In this document: piece after piece, positions 49,646 to 62,507 of the stretch | How the letters are laid out: each line of letters begins with the position of its first letter | How positions within the stretch are numbered: the stretch's first letter is position 1 | Assembly: GCA_025093985.1 (NCBI GenBank) | Contig: JACAAK010000003.1 | Span: forward strand, 2,418,001 to 2,482,000 | Reading direction: 5' to 3' | DNA: 64,000 nucleotides | Origin: Calvatia gigantea | Lineage: Eukaryota > Basidiomycota > Agaricomycetes > Agaricales > Lycoperdaceae | Position numbers and translations under genes: made by a program | Notes under the pieces: model-generated | Databases searched by the model: none | Seen by the model: the letters and a program-made list of their open reading frames with translations, nothing else | Told to the model about the DNA's origin: nothing

Positions 49646-52101
49646 CTATTCTAAAAGTACATCACCCCGCTGCTCACCTTCCATCCTCGCAGAGCGACTG
49701 CCAAACTGCATTGCCCGTTTTTTCCGGGCACCCGCCAGCACAAGTCCAACCTTGTTCATGGCCAACCTTAATAATAATTTGTCCCCTAATCCAGCACCCA
49801 ACCGAAGATCTGTCTTGTATTGTACTGACAGTGATGCTAGGAAGGCAACCATGTCAAGCGATAAAAAGGGATGGCGGGCCTCCTTTCCATGAGAAGAAAT
49901 GATGCGATCGTCCCTTCCAAGGTTTCGCGTTGGGATACGGTCGACCTCGAGCTGTAGCTTCTCGATTCGTGAGAGGAAAATCTCTGCCTCACTGTTGCAC
50001 CCCTTACCTCCTCAATCACCGCGGCCCATCCACCGGAATTGAAAGCTGTCCTATGTCGCCCGTAACCCCCCAACAATTCATCAGAACCCACTCCGTTGAG
50101 CAATACGCGGGCCACGCTCGCGTAGGGACGGGGTTCCTCTCCTGGCGCATACTTTACTGTGCCAATTCCTCTAGAAGCAAACCAGATTGCTAGAGCAAGG
50201 CTCTACTAAGGATCTCAGTCCCTTCGCATCAATCCGTCCATATAATACTCACAAGATCCATGACCGTCCTACTTGGATACATGATTGACTCAATCAACGG
50301 TTTCACCCTTTGCGTTTCCTGGGATGTTACTGATTAATTTATGCGCCCCATAAGCCGGAATCAAAAAACACACTTCATACGGGACGTTGACTTCGACCTG
50401 TTGTATTAAAGTCAGCGTGTTTCTGATGGGGAAGAAGTTGGAAATTTACGAAATTCCATATCCTGCCAGGACATAATTTGCGGAGTTCCCCTAGTTCTTC
50501 GAGACCAGAAATCCGATCGGGAACCATATATAAGGCATGATCTCCTATCGTATTTCCATTCTGGCCGCGTTCCGTACGCTTGCCTCCCGTGTGCTCGGAT
50601 AGAACACTGAGATTGTTTTCTAGTCGTAACCTGGTTTTGCGAGGGTTCTCGAAGGCAACATTAAGCAAATCAATGGGTTCATTCTTTGGTAGATGCCTAT
50701 GGTGATACTCAGACTACACTTCGAGATCAGGAAATTAGATACCTATCAGCAAAGTAACACAATGCCGCCGAATCTATTCCACCGCTGAACAGAATTGCCA
50801 GTCTCGCTTCACTTGGACTAATGAAGTATTAGTACCATAACGCCAAGGGCGAAGGGAGCGAGACGAACTTCCGTTGCGGGATGTTGCACACCTGAAGCCG
50901 AACGCTTTTGTCCAGCTCGGCTATTAACCGGTCGACGGTGGGCTGTAAGTAATCGGGTATGGTGTCTAGAGAAGTGACTTTGGGATCGTCGCCTCCGGGG
51001 ATAGTCCTATCAACTCGAGTGGGAACAACCTATTTTGCAAGGTTGGGTGAGACTTCCTTCCGACAATTAACCAAAATTGACTTCCGTACATAGGGTAGTT
51101 CTTGGGGAAGTGAAAGTGGTATTCTTGAAAACTCTTGGATGCTGTTCTTGCCAGTCGGTCAATATCGGCAGCAAAGGAGGCTCACACTGAGACGATTCAC
51201 CTTCATGTCTGAAGCAATATTTGATGCCCGAACGCAAAATATCGACTTTGTGCCAAGTTCCTCAAAGGAAAACAGACCATCTATGCCGTTAGAAACCGAC
51301 GATAGGACGAGATACGCATGCTGGGCCGTAGGCCAATGCACTAAAAGGGACCTCCGTCCGAGAGGATCGCGGCCAAAGTAAAGCAACTGCGTTTCTGCCT
51401 TGGAACGATTAGTCAGTCGCCGAGCTTCACCTATCGCCTTGACAATTGTCATACATGGAAAAAAACGAAGGCATAACTGAGCAAACGCTGCATCAGTTCG
51501 TGTCAGACGATGCAACGCAAGAAGTACGTGCGGTCCTTCAACCCTTCCCAATACCGTGACAACTTCGTCAACGGAGCTTGACTTGCATAATTCCTGGAGG
51601 AGTCTTACCCCGTCGTTTTCGTGTCCTGAAACCTGGGAAGAATTCAAACGTAGCACAGCGGGCTCTTAGTGAAATCACTAGCCTCAAGTCCATCGAAAAT
51701 CTTTCATAACATGAATGGTCATGGCGGGAAGCAGGAGATATCGCGTTACTTGCCTCCCCGTTCCAGCAGAGTACATTTCCGTCTTTTACATGAGGTTGAG
51801 TAACAGTGATATTTCCGCGCAGTTGAAGCTCGGATGCGAAAAATTCTAATATAACTGAGTCGTGACAGTTAATTGAGCTAGCGTTCGATGATGAAGGAAG
51901 AACGGTCCGAATGGTATGTTGCCTATCGGGACCTAAGGCGTTTCTCCATGACGTGAAGTCCCACAAGCATCCTTCAGGACCAAACATACCACGGGCTGCA
52001 TTGTTAACCTTCAGTTGTTCAAACCTTTGAATCAGCGTCGGTCCTTCCGCAGATAGTGGAGAATCCCAAGGCCGGTGTAAGAATACACAAATGCCGCACA
52101 T
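49646..52101 (-). CDS. Asparagine synthetase domain-containing protein (ASNSD1/YML096W type)
   Basis: Start ATG 52101 opens MCGICVFLH, so Cys2 can act as the glutaminase nucleophile. Glutaminase domain: VLCWNGEIFDGLEVSGHEND, LLYFGRDPLGRRSLLVHW. Synthetase domain: ARLAILFSGGIDSAALCYFA with the PP-loop SGGIDS, LLNGVGSDELLGGYGRHR and NLGRDDRIISSHGKEARHPFL. Ends at 49646. Human ASNSD1 and yeast YML096W share this layout; their activity is not well established. Two adjacent introns (51753-51701 and 51682-51633) have GC donors and flank an 18 nt exon (51700-51683) coding IFDGLE. Other exon edges toward the 3' end are approximate. Confidence 0.88.
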
Positions 52102-52339
52102 GGTAACGGGGGAATCAAGTTCAAGGCGTCGGGAATTAAAGCAAAGATAGGAGCTTGATTACGTTCACCGTCCAAATTAGGTATAGGATGTGAACAAGGT
52201 CTCCTGTATGAAGGAGTCGGCGAGCTGATCGGAGGAAGAGTCAACATGTTAACAAATCATATATTCACTTCTGTAAGCTATAGACGACGGGATTCTATAT
52301 AGAAAGATGTTATATACTTGGATCCTATGGTAGATACAT

Positions 52340-54340
52340 TTATGTGGAGTAGGTGCTTGCAGAGACGCTGCCACCGCGGCCAGTCCAGTTAACGTCTGTG
52401 GACATTTGGTTGAGCTCATGGAATTCCCTGGGGCTGAGAAAGCAGCTTACGGATGTCTTCTCCGGGTTTGAACCTAGCGTTCTCCTTGCCGGGGAGAACT
52501 CGGAAAGTGTGGGCACCGAAGTAATCGCGCTGGGACTAATGAGACACTGTCCAGACCAAAAATTGCGAAGAGCATTACCTGTCCCTGGATGAGGTTAGCG
52601 GGGAGGATTTCGCTTCTGTAACCGTCGAAGAAGGCAAGAGCAGTACTGAAAGCAGGGGTAGGAATACCCCAAAGAACAGCTTGCGCGATGATACGCCTCC
52701 AACCTGGTTGAGCGTTGTGAACAGCTATGGAACCGGTCAGTGGGGTGCATGGGTTACTCCTGGAATCATTTTACCCTTTTTGAAAAAGTCATCAAAGAGG
52801 AGAGACTCGAGGTTAGGATTCTTTCGGTAGGCGGCAGTAATGTCGCCAAGGAAAACACTCTTCAATGTTAAGATCAGTAAAGCATATTCGTGGGAGTAGT
52901 GCATGAGACTACCTTGATGATACAGCCACCGCGCCACATCTTGGCAATACCAGCGTAGTTCAAATTCCACCCGAGCTTGGCAAATGGTCAGGGGATTAAA
53001 ATGCTAGCCCGTTCTTTGGCATACCTCCTTTGCAGTCTCGCGCATCAACATGAAACCTTGAGTGTAGGAAATAATTTTAGATGCATAGAGAGCTTGTTCC
53101 AAGTCATCAATGAATTGCTTCTTGTCACCCTTGAAAGGTTCTTTCTGGGGACCGGAAATGAACTTGCTAGCGCGAACCCGCTCTTCTTTGATAGCAGAGA
53201 GGCAACGAGCGAAGACGGCCTCGCCAATCAAAGTGACTAGTTTTGTCAGTGTAAGCCGGGAGACTTGAGTGCTGGAAACTGACCTGCGGTGCCGGAGTCC
53301 AAAGCGGCGATGGCAGTCCATTTACCGGTCCCTTTCTGGCCAGCCTTGTCAAGGATCTTGGAAAGAACAGGTTCGCCATCGTCATCCTTGAATTTGAGGA
53401 TGTTGGCGGTGATCTCGATCAAGAAGGAATCTAGGACGCCTTTGTTCCACTGGGTGAAAATATCCGAGATCTCGTCTTCGGAAAGGCCCAGACCACGTTT
53501 TAGGATATCGTAGGCCTCAGCGATAAGCTGCATATCACCGTATTCGATACCTTTTCGAATCTCTGTAAATTGCGGATATCTTGGGGGTGTCCCTCACTCA
53601 CCGTTGTGAACCATCTTGACGTAATGTCCAGAGCCGGTTTCACCAACCCAGTCGCAACAGGGCTCTCCATTAACCTGGGCAGCAGTCTTCTGGAATATCT
53701 CCTTGATTGCTGGCCAGGCATCGGGGTGACCACCAGGCATGAGGGAAGGACCATGGCGAGCACCTTCCTCGCCACCAGAGACACCAGATCCAACGAAAAG
53801 GATGCCTTGAGCCTCGAGTTCCTTGGTACGACGGATAGAGTCTGGGTAGTGGGAGTTGCCGCCATCGATGATGATATCGCCTTTTTCGAGGTGGGGCAAT
53901 AGCTGTTTGATGAAGTCATCAACGGCGGATCCGGCCTTCACGAGAAGGATGATTTTGCGAGGGCGCTTGAGTTTTGACACGAGCTCCTCAATCGAATGAG
54001 CACCTTGAATGTTTGTGCCTACCACGCGAATTAAGTGAAAAGTCTTGGTCCAAGGTGGGTAAAGCGGTTACCTTTCGCTTCATTAGCAAGGAAGTGATCA
54101 ACTTTGCTGACTGTACGGTTGTACGCAACGACTTTGAAGCCTTTATCGTTCATGTTAAGGATCAAGTTTTGACCCTACAAATGTTTGAGCAGGACCAGGT
54201 CGATCGCAAGCCATCGATGCTCACCATAACTGCAAGGCCAATCAAGCCAATGTCTCCGCTACGTCAGAGTATCAATGCGCAAGTTCAGCACGAAAGTAGT
54301 GATCATCAGTGCGTATGGTGGAACCAACTCACGTAGCCAT
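52340..54340 (-). CDS. GND1: 6-Phosphogluconate dehydrogenase, decarboxylating
   Basis: Oxidises 6-phosphogluconate to ribulose 5-phosphate with NADP. Start ATG 54340; MAT joins [14 protein letters not shown], the dinucleotide-binding motif, after a short first exon. Then [24 protein letters not shown], the signature [55 protein letters not shown] and YFGAHTFRV, ending SASTYST at 52340. Catalytic Lys and the substrate-binding residues in these motifs are present. Length about 490 aa, as expected. Its start is 493 bp from the divergent OSBP gene. Confidence 0.96.
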
Positions 54341-54833
54341 AGTCACGATGTATGGGAGGTAGTGGTGGTTGAAGAAAAAGGGGGAGAGGAGAGCGGCGAT
54401 GGAGAGTGGAGTATTTTGCGGCCCGGGTTATAGACCTTTTCTGGGTAACTATACTTATCTATATCAGCTTCATCATCGATGATCGATTTCGAGAGGCGGA
54501 CCAAGGTGGCATCACGGCGCGATTGTTCAAGCAAACAGCGACATAGTCACTTCTATATTTCTGGTCAATAATTGCAATTTGGTTTTTACCAGGGGTTGCT
54601 CTACCCACATCCCGCGGGGAGCGCTCGAGCCTGTTTTGTGATCGTGGGACGACAGGTGGACGCCGTTCCTTAACGAGCAAATTAATGTATTCAGTCCGTT
54701 CGTAACCTTATGATGCACACACCTTGAATTGTCTAGACTCCGAAAATTATCGGACCGCCCACACGTCGTCGTACCATCATCAAAAATAGGCATTGATACT
54801 TGTTCTCTATCTTGGTCATTTTCACTAGCACTT
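54341..54833. other. Divergent promoter, GND1 and OSBP genes
   Basis: 493 bp between start codons on opposite strands. A long minus-strand frame overlapping this region and the first OSBP exon (54527-54922) has no conserved domain and is taken as chance. Confidence 0.5.
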
Positions 54834-57450
54834 ATGAGGCCTTCCATTGCAATACCACCAGGAGCCGCCGCTAACGCACCACTCAACTTCGTAACCAACC
54901 CTAGTACGGCTCCGACGGTCATATGTCAGGGATGGGTTTTGAAGAAACGCAGAAAGAAGATGCAAGGTATATTGCCCCAGCAGGTTCGTTTCGATAAAAT
55001 TAACCCCCCCTTCAGGGTTTGCTCGGCGCTACTTCGTACTCGACTCGACTGGCCTACTACAGTACTCATTCGAACCTGGTCAACCAGTTCGAGATCAAGT
55101 GTCGTTGCAACATGCCGCCATATCCACTGAACCAGGACGGAAAGACATACACATCGACTCGAACAGGGCTACGTTTCATATCAAATGCCTTACCCATGAA
55201 GACTTCACAATGTGGATGACAGCGCTTAGGTGGGCTCATGTTTATGACCCAACACCATCAGCCTAATTAGGCTGTTTCTGCAGGAAATTCATCTGTTTAG
55301 GAATTGAAGCGAGGAGATCCCTTAGTTCTCGGCAAAACGCTCGACAGGCAAGCATAACCCTGAACAAAACAGAGAGTCTCGTGGAAGGCATGGCTGTAGT
55401 ACGTCAGTTAATTTCATCCGTTGAGGGGTTGACCGTCATTGCCATGGACAGCTTATTCAACATCTGGAGCAGTCAGTACTATCCCTTTTAGACGAACTGC
55501 CCATGAAGAAAGCTCCGAATTCTGGCAAAAAATTTGATAAGGAGAAGTACAAGGATCACCCCAGAGATGTGGTTTTCAATTTGTTCAAGAAGCGTATGTC
55601 GGTATGCATACCCGTTTGTTCCTTATTCACCTTCCCTAGATGCCCATCATCCGCCTGGGGAACCGGGCCCCGATTCTCCGCAGCTGGACATATCTCCTAC
55701 CGTTCAAAATGTCCTGAGGGCACTTGAGCAACTTAAGAGCCATCATGCTCTGCTATTGAAGTCGACGCGCGTTGTCAATGAGACTCACAACGTTTACCAT
55801 TCTCCTCCTCTGCCGGCCGTGGAGGAACCCGTTTATGAAGATAAGGGATTCGATGAGCGCTCTCCAGGAAGTGCCAGCTCTTCCGCTCACCACCGGTATT
55901 CCATCGCAACAACGGTCAGCGATAATGCGCACGAATGGTATGATGCTGTCGATCATTTTGACGGCCCAGAAGAGTTCGTAATGGAGTCTCAATCGATCCC
56001 GGAGATTGCGGAACGGCCTAGTCATATCCCTTCAAATGACAGTCTTAGCAGCCTGGGGCAACCTGAGCAGTATAGTAATGAGACAGATGTCGAGGAAGGA
56101 CAGACGCCAGTGGTTTCCCTGGAGCCCAAACTTGATGCAGGAGCAGTTGTCCGGCGGACGCGCTTACCTTCGCCAGTTGTTGGTGATGAAGGCAGCCTGT
56201 TTGCAATTTTAAAGAAGAATGTTGGCAAGGTATAAACCCATCATTAACCATTATTTCCCGGTGTCCCTTAACAATTCTCTGGGCAGGATTTGTCCACTAT
56301 AACCTTACCTGTTACATTCAACGAACCACTCACATTGCTCCAGAGGATAGCTGAAGAGTTAGAGTATTTCACCCTTCTAGATGAAGCCGCCAAGATGGAT
56401 AACCCTATTGATCGCCTCTCGTATGTGGCAGCTTTCGCAGTGTCAGGGTATGCGCACACGCGGCATCGATCGGGAAGGAAAGGCTTGTAAGTGAACTGTT
56501 TATGAGAACGTGATTGTCTGATTATCTCGTTATTGTAGTAATCCCATGCTTGCAGAAACTTTTGAGGATGCACGGATAAAGTTCATAGCAGAAAAAGTTC
56601 AGCACAATCCAGTAGAAATGGCATATCACGCCGAGGGCGATGGTTGGGAGTTAACGGGGATGTCTGCGGGACGGACAAAATTCTGGGGTATGTAATCATA
56701 CCTATAGCAGAATTGCGGAGCTTACTTGGCACGGCCCCAGGTAAAAGTCTTGAAATCATACCGCAAGGTATAATACACCTGTGGATCGGAAACGATCATT
56801 TCACCTGGTAGGTCAAGCGCTCACATCGTGGGTGTAAATATTGACCAAAAACAAGGACAAAACCGTCGTCATTTATGCGTAACCTCATGGTTGGGACGAA
56901 ATATTTGGAACATTGCGGTGATCTTACGGTGGAAAACCGCACCAACGGATATCGCTGTTCGCTGGAGTTCAAGCAGAATGGTTACTGGGGCCCGTCCAAT
57001 CTGGTATCCGGTCCTGTGTATTCACCGAGTGGTGAGATCATCAGTCGTTTAGAAGGCAAGTGGGATGACCAGATATCCCAAACCCTGGACTCCTCTCACT
57101 TCCGCCTTTTATGGCGGATGAATCCTTTCCTGAGGGAAACGCAAGATTACTATGGTTTCACAGCGTTCGGAGTCACGCTAAATGAAATTACTCCCGACCT
57201 TGCTGGGAAGTTGCCGCCAACAGACTCGAGGTATAGGCCTGACGTTCGCGCTTTGGAGGACGGCGAAGTGGATGCAGCAGAGGGGGTAAAACTTAGACTT
57301 GAGGAGATGCAGCGTGAAAGGCGTAAACAGGGACAAGACCGTCAACCTCGGTGGTTTAAGCGGGTTGGAAATGAATGGGTGTATGCAGGTGGCTACTGGG
57401 AAACAAGAGCTCAAGGTTGGAGGGATGAAAATATTCAACCATTGTGGTGA
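54834..57450 (+). CDS. Oxysterol-binding protein with N-terminal PH domain
   Basis: Lipid-transfer protein acting at membrane contact sites. Start ATG 54834. The PH domain spans about residues 30-125 (QGWVLKKRRKKMQGFARRYF, FHIKCLTHEDFTMWMTALRK), followed by a coiled/acidic linker. The OSBP domain starts near LPVTFNEPLTLLQRIAEELE and continues MDNPIDRLSYVAAFAVSGY, KGFNPMLAETFE, KFWGKSLEIIPQG, SFMRNLMVGTKYLEHCGDL and HFRLLWRMNPFL, ending GWRDENIQPLW. The family signature, normally EQVSHHPP, reads EKVQHNPV at about 56591-56614, so one of the two phosphoinositide-binding histidines is Asn. About eight introns. Confidence 0.9.
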
Positions 57451-57944
57451 CTACAAGTGTGTCGTCAATATTGTATATATTCAACCTCCATGAGTTTGGC
57501 TTGGTAACATTCGGTATATCAGAGCCTCAGGCCATCCATCCGGGGCGGATCCGCAATTCAATCGTCGATATTCTATGACGTGGAACCTGACCCCATCCAT
57601 CCTTCGAATACAGCGCAGTGCCCACGACAGGGCAATGTTCGGGGAATTGGTATACAGACAGCCGCTACGAGCAGTTGGCTTTTCTCCGGCTCTTGGCCTC
57701 TCCTTCCCATCGACTAAGCACCCCGTGAGGACCAGGCGGGTGTGTCCATGTGATCCTAACTAGATCTAACTTCTGGCCCCCGCTATTTCTCCGCATCTAC
57801 TAGCGAGACCAATAATGGTACGGGAATGTCCCTCGGATGAACGAAGGCGACAATGTGTCCGAATCGTTCCCGTGGTTCACTGGCTCTCAACTAGCTTAAA
57901 TATCCAACCCGGAGCATCGTGCATTACTTCAGTCGTGACTTATT
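57451..57944. other. Intergenic, GH3 promoter
   Basis: 494 bp upstream of the beta-glucosidase ATG. No coding exon recognised. Confidence 0.4.
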
Positions 57945-60900
57945 ATGCTTCCCTCACGATTTGCCGTTCTATTAGGGCTTATTTGCTCTGCAGTCGCGCA
58001 GCAGCCTCTGTACGCACAATGTGGAGGAATTGGATGGTTTGTCGTGAAAATACTTACCTCTGACACTTAGAAGTGACTGACGAGTAATCTCCAGGACGGG
58101 TGGAACAGCCTGTGTCAGTGGCGCTGCTTGCGTCAAGCAGAACGATTGTACGCTCGCAGCTATGTCTCTCCCCAGCATTATAAATTGAGCGACCAAACGA
58201 AGGGTATTTTCAATGTCTCCCAGTAATGGCGACTACGTCCACAGGGACGACCTCGTCAACCACCAGCGCAACTACCTCTAGACCTCCCACCTCAAGTACA
58301 ACGACAAGTGGGGCACCTAGTGGAACTCCAACGCCAGGTAGACTACGCGGTTTCATACCACTGTTGGCATTACTCAACGAGCGGATGCAGCCAATATGTC
58401 ACCAGAATGGGTTGCTGCGTACACTAAGGTATAGAATAAATTCATTATCAATCGAAATAAGGTTGATCCCGGCCTCTGAATTACTGCTGTTAGGCCCGTA
58501 ATGCAGTTTCCAAATTGAGTCTCCAAGAGAAAGTAAACCTTGGGACCGGTACACGTTCACCCTCCGAAGCACATCGACATTATTGACCCCTTTCGTCCAA
58601 CAGGTGTCGGTTGGCAGAATGGTACATATCGGTGGTCTCGTGGACACACTTCATTGCTGATGACAGTGATCAGGCAACTGTGTCGGTAATCTTCCTGCCG
58701 TCTCAACCATTTCGTTCCCTGGCCTGTGTTTAGAAGGTCAGCCATTTGCACCTTAGTGAGATCCTTACTCACCCGTGGCGCATATCTATAGATGGTCCAC
58801 TTGGTGTCCGTTTCGCTGACCTGATTTCTGCCTTCCCTGCGTAAGGGTATCCTTTTTTGGCTATCTTCTTACAGTGAGTTGACGGCCTCGCAGGGCCATC
58901 AATGTTGCAGCGACATTTAATAGGACCTTAATGAGGCAGAGAGGTGTCGCTCTAGGTGAGGAATTTAGAGGAAAGGGCGTCAATGTAGCTCTCGGTCCAG
59001 CGATGTTGGTCCACCACGCCCTTTGATCGCGTGTACGAACTTATTTATTGTTTTAGGAACCCCTCTCGCGCGCCTGCTGGCGGGAGAAACTGGGAATCGT
59101 GAGCTTTTCTGGATGGCTTAATTGGTATATTTAACACCTGTATTAGATTTGGTGGGGACCCCTATCTGAACGGGGAAGGTGCCTACGAAACCATTCAGGG
59201 GATTCAGTCAAAAGGAGTACAAGGTCCGTGTCTGATCATGAGTATGAATCTCATAAAGGCAGGGCTAATGACCTTAAGCAGCGTGTGCAAAGCACTACAT
59301 CAACAACGAACAAGAGCATTTCAGAGATGCCAGTTCCTCTAACGTCGATGACCGGTGAGTCACCATAAGCTCCTCTGACCAATATCGCTCATCCTGGCCC
59401 ATTCCGTCTCCAAAGCACGGTAAGTTCCAGTATTTTTTTCCGGAGCAGTCCAAAGGTCGTTGAACAAGGTATCAGGAGCATGAGGTTTACGGATATCCTG
59501 TGAGTATATCCAATTGCACATTTGATTAGTTTGCAGCAACTGGTGGTAGTTCTTGAGGAGCGTCCAAGCAAACGTGGCATCGGTTATGTGCAGCTATAGT
59601 AAGTACTTTGATTACACATTGCGAAGAACTAGCACAAACCACTAACACTTCCCTAGACCAAAGTACGTTAACCCTAAGAAATGATTCAAGCTCTAGTTGA
59701 CAATCACAACAGTCAATGGAACCTATGCTTGCGAGAACGATAAAGTATTGAACAACCTTCTCAAGAGAGAATTCGGGTTTCCCGGTTGTGAGCAATATCT
59801 CTATATCCTCCCTATATCTACTTGATTGTCTGCCCCTGCTGTTCGACGACAGATGTGATGTCAGGTAAGAACTCCGTTACATTGATCATCCACCTCGTTT
59901 TGACACTAGTTGTTTTAAGATTGGTGGGGAACTGTAAGCCAGACATTTTGAGAGTTTCTCCTCTTTGACGTTTTTTTCTTCCGACAAGCACTCAACTAGT
60001 CCTGCTGTTAACGGTGGTCTCGACGTGGGTACTTATCCTGAGCCAGTACATTGCCCTCTGACCAGCTGTAACAGATGACAATGCCAGGTGACGTGACCTG
60101 AAAACGGTATCACCGTCTTATTGACAAGCGAGCATATTATGCAGGTGATATCTCATTGGGATCAGGTGCGCCAGATGGATTCTTGTCGTCTCGCAGGCTT
60201 GCTGACAATTACTGCGAAGGCACGACTTACTTTGGACAAAATCTCGTCAATGCAGTGAACTCGGGACAAGTACCACAATGGCGTATTGATGTACGTCCGA
60301 ATTCCTAGAGGTTTATCGCTGTCTTTGACAATCGCGCAGGACCTAGCTACTCGTATCCTCGCTGCGTGGTATCTCCTTGGTCAAGACTCAGGGTACCCTG
60401 CTGTCAACTTCAGCGCGTGGAACAAGGGTGCAGGCCAGCACGTCGATGTCCAAGGAAATCATAAGGAGTCTGTCTTCGTTCATGTTGTGTCCCTTTCTTC
60501 AAAGAATTAAGTGGCAAACTTTCAGCCTTATCCGGACAATCGATGCAGCATCGACCGTCCTTCTCAAGAACGTCAACAAAGTATTACCACTTACCGCGAT
60601 AAGGACTATGGCTGTTATTGGGAGTGGCGCAGGACCTAGTCCTAGGGGCCCAAACGGGTAACTAGCGACCCATTTACCTAACGCTTATTTCTTATGAGGT
60701 CACACAGATTCAGCGATCGCGGGGGAAATAATGGTGTTCTCGCAATGGGTAACAATTTCTGAGGTGTTAATGCCTACTTCGGCTGACGGCTATCCAGGTT
60801 GGGGAAGTGGAACGGCAGATTTTCCTTATCTTGTTGATGTACGTTTCTTTTACCCCAGGACGTCACCGGACTGGGCTTGACCAATTTTTATAGCCGCTCC

Positions 60901-62299
60901 AAGCTATCACAGCTCGGGCTCAATCTGCTGGCACGACTGTGACATCCAGTCTTAGTGACACTGATTTGAATGCGGCTGCTAACACGGCATCGAACAAAGA
61001 CGTGGCTCTTGTCTTCATCACAGGTAAGGCTTGGTTTCTCAATCCGAGAATTTACGACCTGAAAGCCATGTAGCCGACTCCGGAGAAGGTTATATAACGG
61101 TTGAAGGTGCCGTGACCTCCCTACAGAGCTTATCGCACACACAGGCCTAATTATGTCATTCAGGAAACGCTGGGGACAGAAACGACTTGAAAGCCTGGCA
61201 TGGTGGTGTGGGTCATGAACTATATCAGGGCAGATTTTGAATACATCTGACATAAAACCATCGTTCAGGACGCCCTTGTGACTCGGGTTGCCAGCGTGAA
61301 CCCTCGTACCGTTGTCGTGGTCAATAGCGTGGGGGCAATCGATATGGAGCCTTGGGTCAACCACCCCAATGGTGCGCATCCTGAACACGCTCGTCACCTG
61401 TCAGCACTTACCCTCCCACAGTAACTGCTATCGTCTGGAGTGGACTACCGGGACAGGAAGCTGGTGCATACTTTCTTCTGGGTAATCTACAGCATTCGCT
61501 AAAGAGCAATCGACAACAGGAAACGGTTTGGTTGATGTCCTTTATGGCGCTTACAACCCAAGGTGGGGTTTATTTAATATTTTGCGGACATGGCCCTCAT
61601 CAGTGCCGATTCAGTGGCCGACTCCCATACACAATCGGAAAAAGCATCAATGATTACGGTGCCAAAGTTATCTATAACCAGAATGGTGGAGTTACCCAAA
61701 TTCCATACAGCGAAGGCATTTTCATCGATTACAAGTTTTTCGATCAGAACAACCTCGAACCTAGATTTCCATTCGGATTCGGTCTATCATACACCACCTT
61801 CCAATACTCAGGCATAACCGTCACCGGATCCGTCGGCAGTGGTTCAGCAGCTACTGGTCCAGGGTCCTCCCTCGATCCTTGGTATGTCAACCTTCTAATG
61901 AATTGTTTTGTTTGGATTGATTGTCAATGATGTATTAGGTTGCATGAAGATGTGATAACTGTCACATTTACAATCCAAAATACTGGCTCGGTCGCTGGAC
62001 ACGAGGTAGCTATTTTGTTCGTGTTCCGGGGCCACTGCCTGTCTGACTGCTGTCAGGTTCCTCAACTGTACACTGCGCCTCCATCTTCAGCCCGTTCGGC
62101 TCCCAAGAATCTGAGGGGATTCGATAGCATCTACTTGACGCCAAGCCAGAGCAAGACGGTGACGATGAAGTTGTCCCGTTTTGACCTTGCAATCTGGAAC
62201 GCCGTAACCCAACGTTGGGAGATTCCGACTGGCTCCACTGGTATCCTGATTGGAGCAAGCAGCAGGGATATCCGCCTCACAGGCTCCGTGGTAGTGTAA
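57945..62299 (+). CDS. Secreted beta-glucosidase, CBM1-linker-GH3
   Basis: Hydrolyses cellobiose and short beta-glucans outside the cell. Start ATG 57945 begins signal peptide [24 protein letters not shown]1 follows ([33 protein letters not shown]), then a Ser/Thr/Pro linker. The GH3 domain has [59 protein letters not shown] and [18 protein letters not shown]; the nucleophile region GYVMSDWWGT has Asp in SDW, followed by GGLDMTMPGD. The C-terminal domain includes [23 protein letters not shown] and a fibronectin-III-like end. More than 25 exons; those at 59657-60165 measure 6, 75, 12, 14, 36, 13 and 21 nt. An N-terminal CBM1 on GH3 is known from wood-rot fungi such as Phanerochaete. Confidence 0.92.
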
Positions 62300-62507
62300 T
62301 GGTATGGACGTAAAACGTACTTCGTTTCTGTCAATCAGTGCATACTACTACTACATAAGTATTTGAGCGACTCTCAATGAGTAATCTGGGTGATTTCGCA
62401 TGATTGATGCATAATTAGCTTGATTGATTGATGGCAGTGACCATTTTGGTCGACAGTTCCAATCCATCAAAATTTTAAGCGCGAAATTCCTCTTTTGCAT
62501 ACTATCC

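Noticed and set aside
54527..54922. 131-codon minus-strand frame overlapping the GND1/OSBP divergent region
   Set aside because: Antisense to the first OSBP exon, no domain, no splice support.
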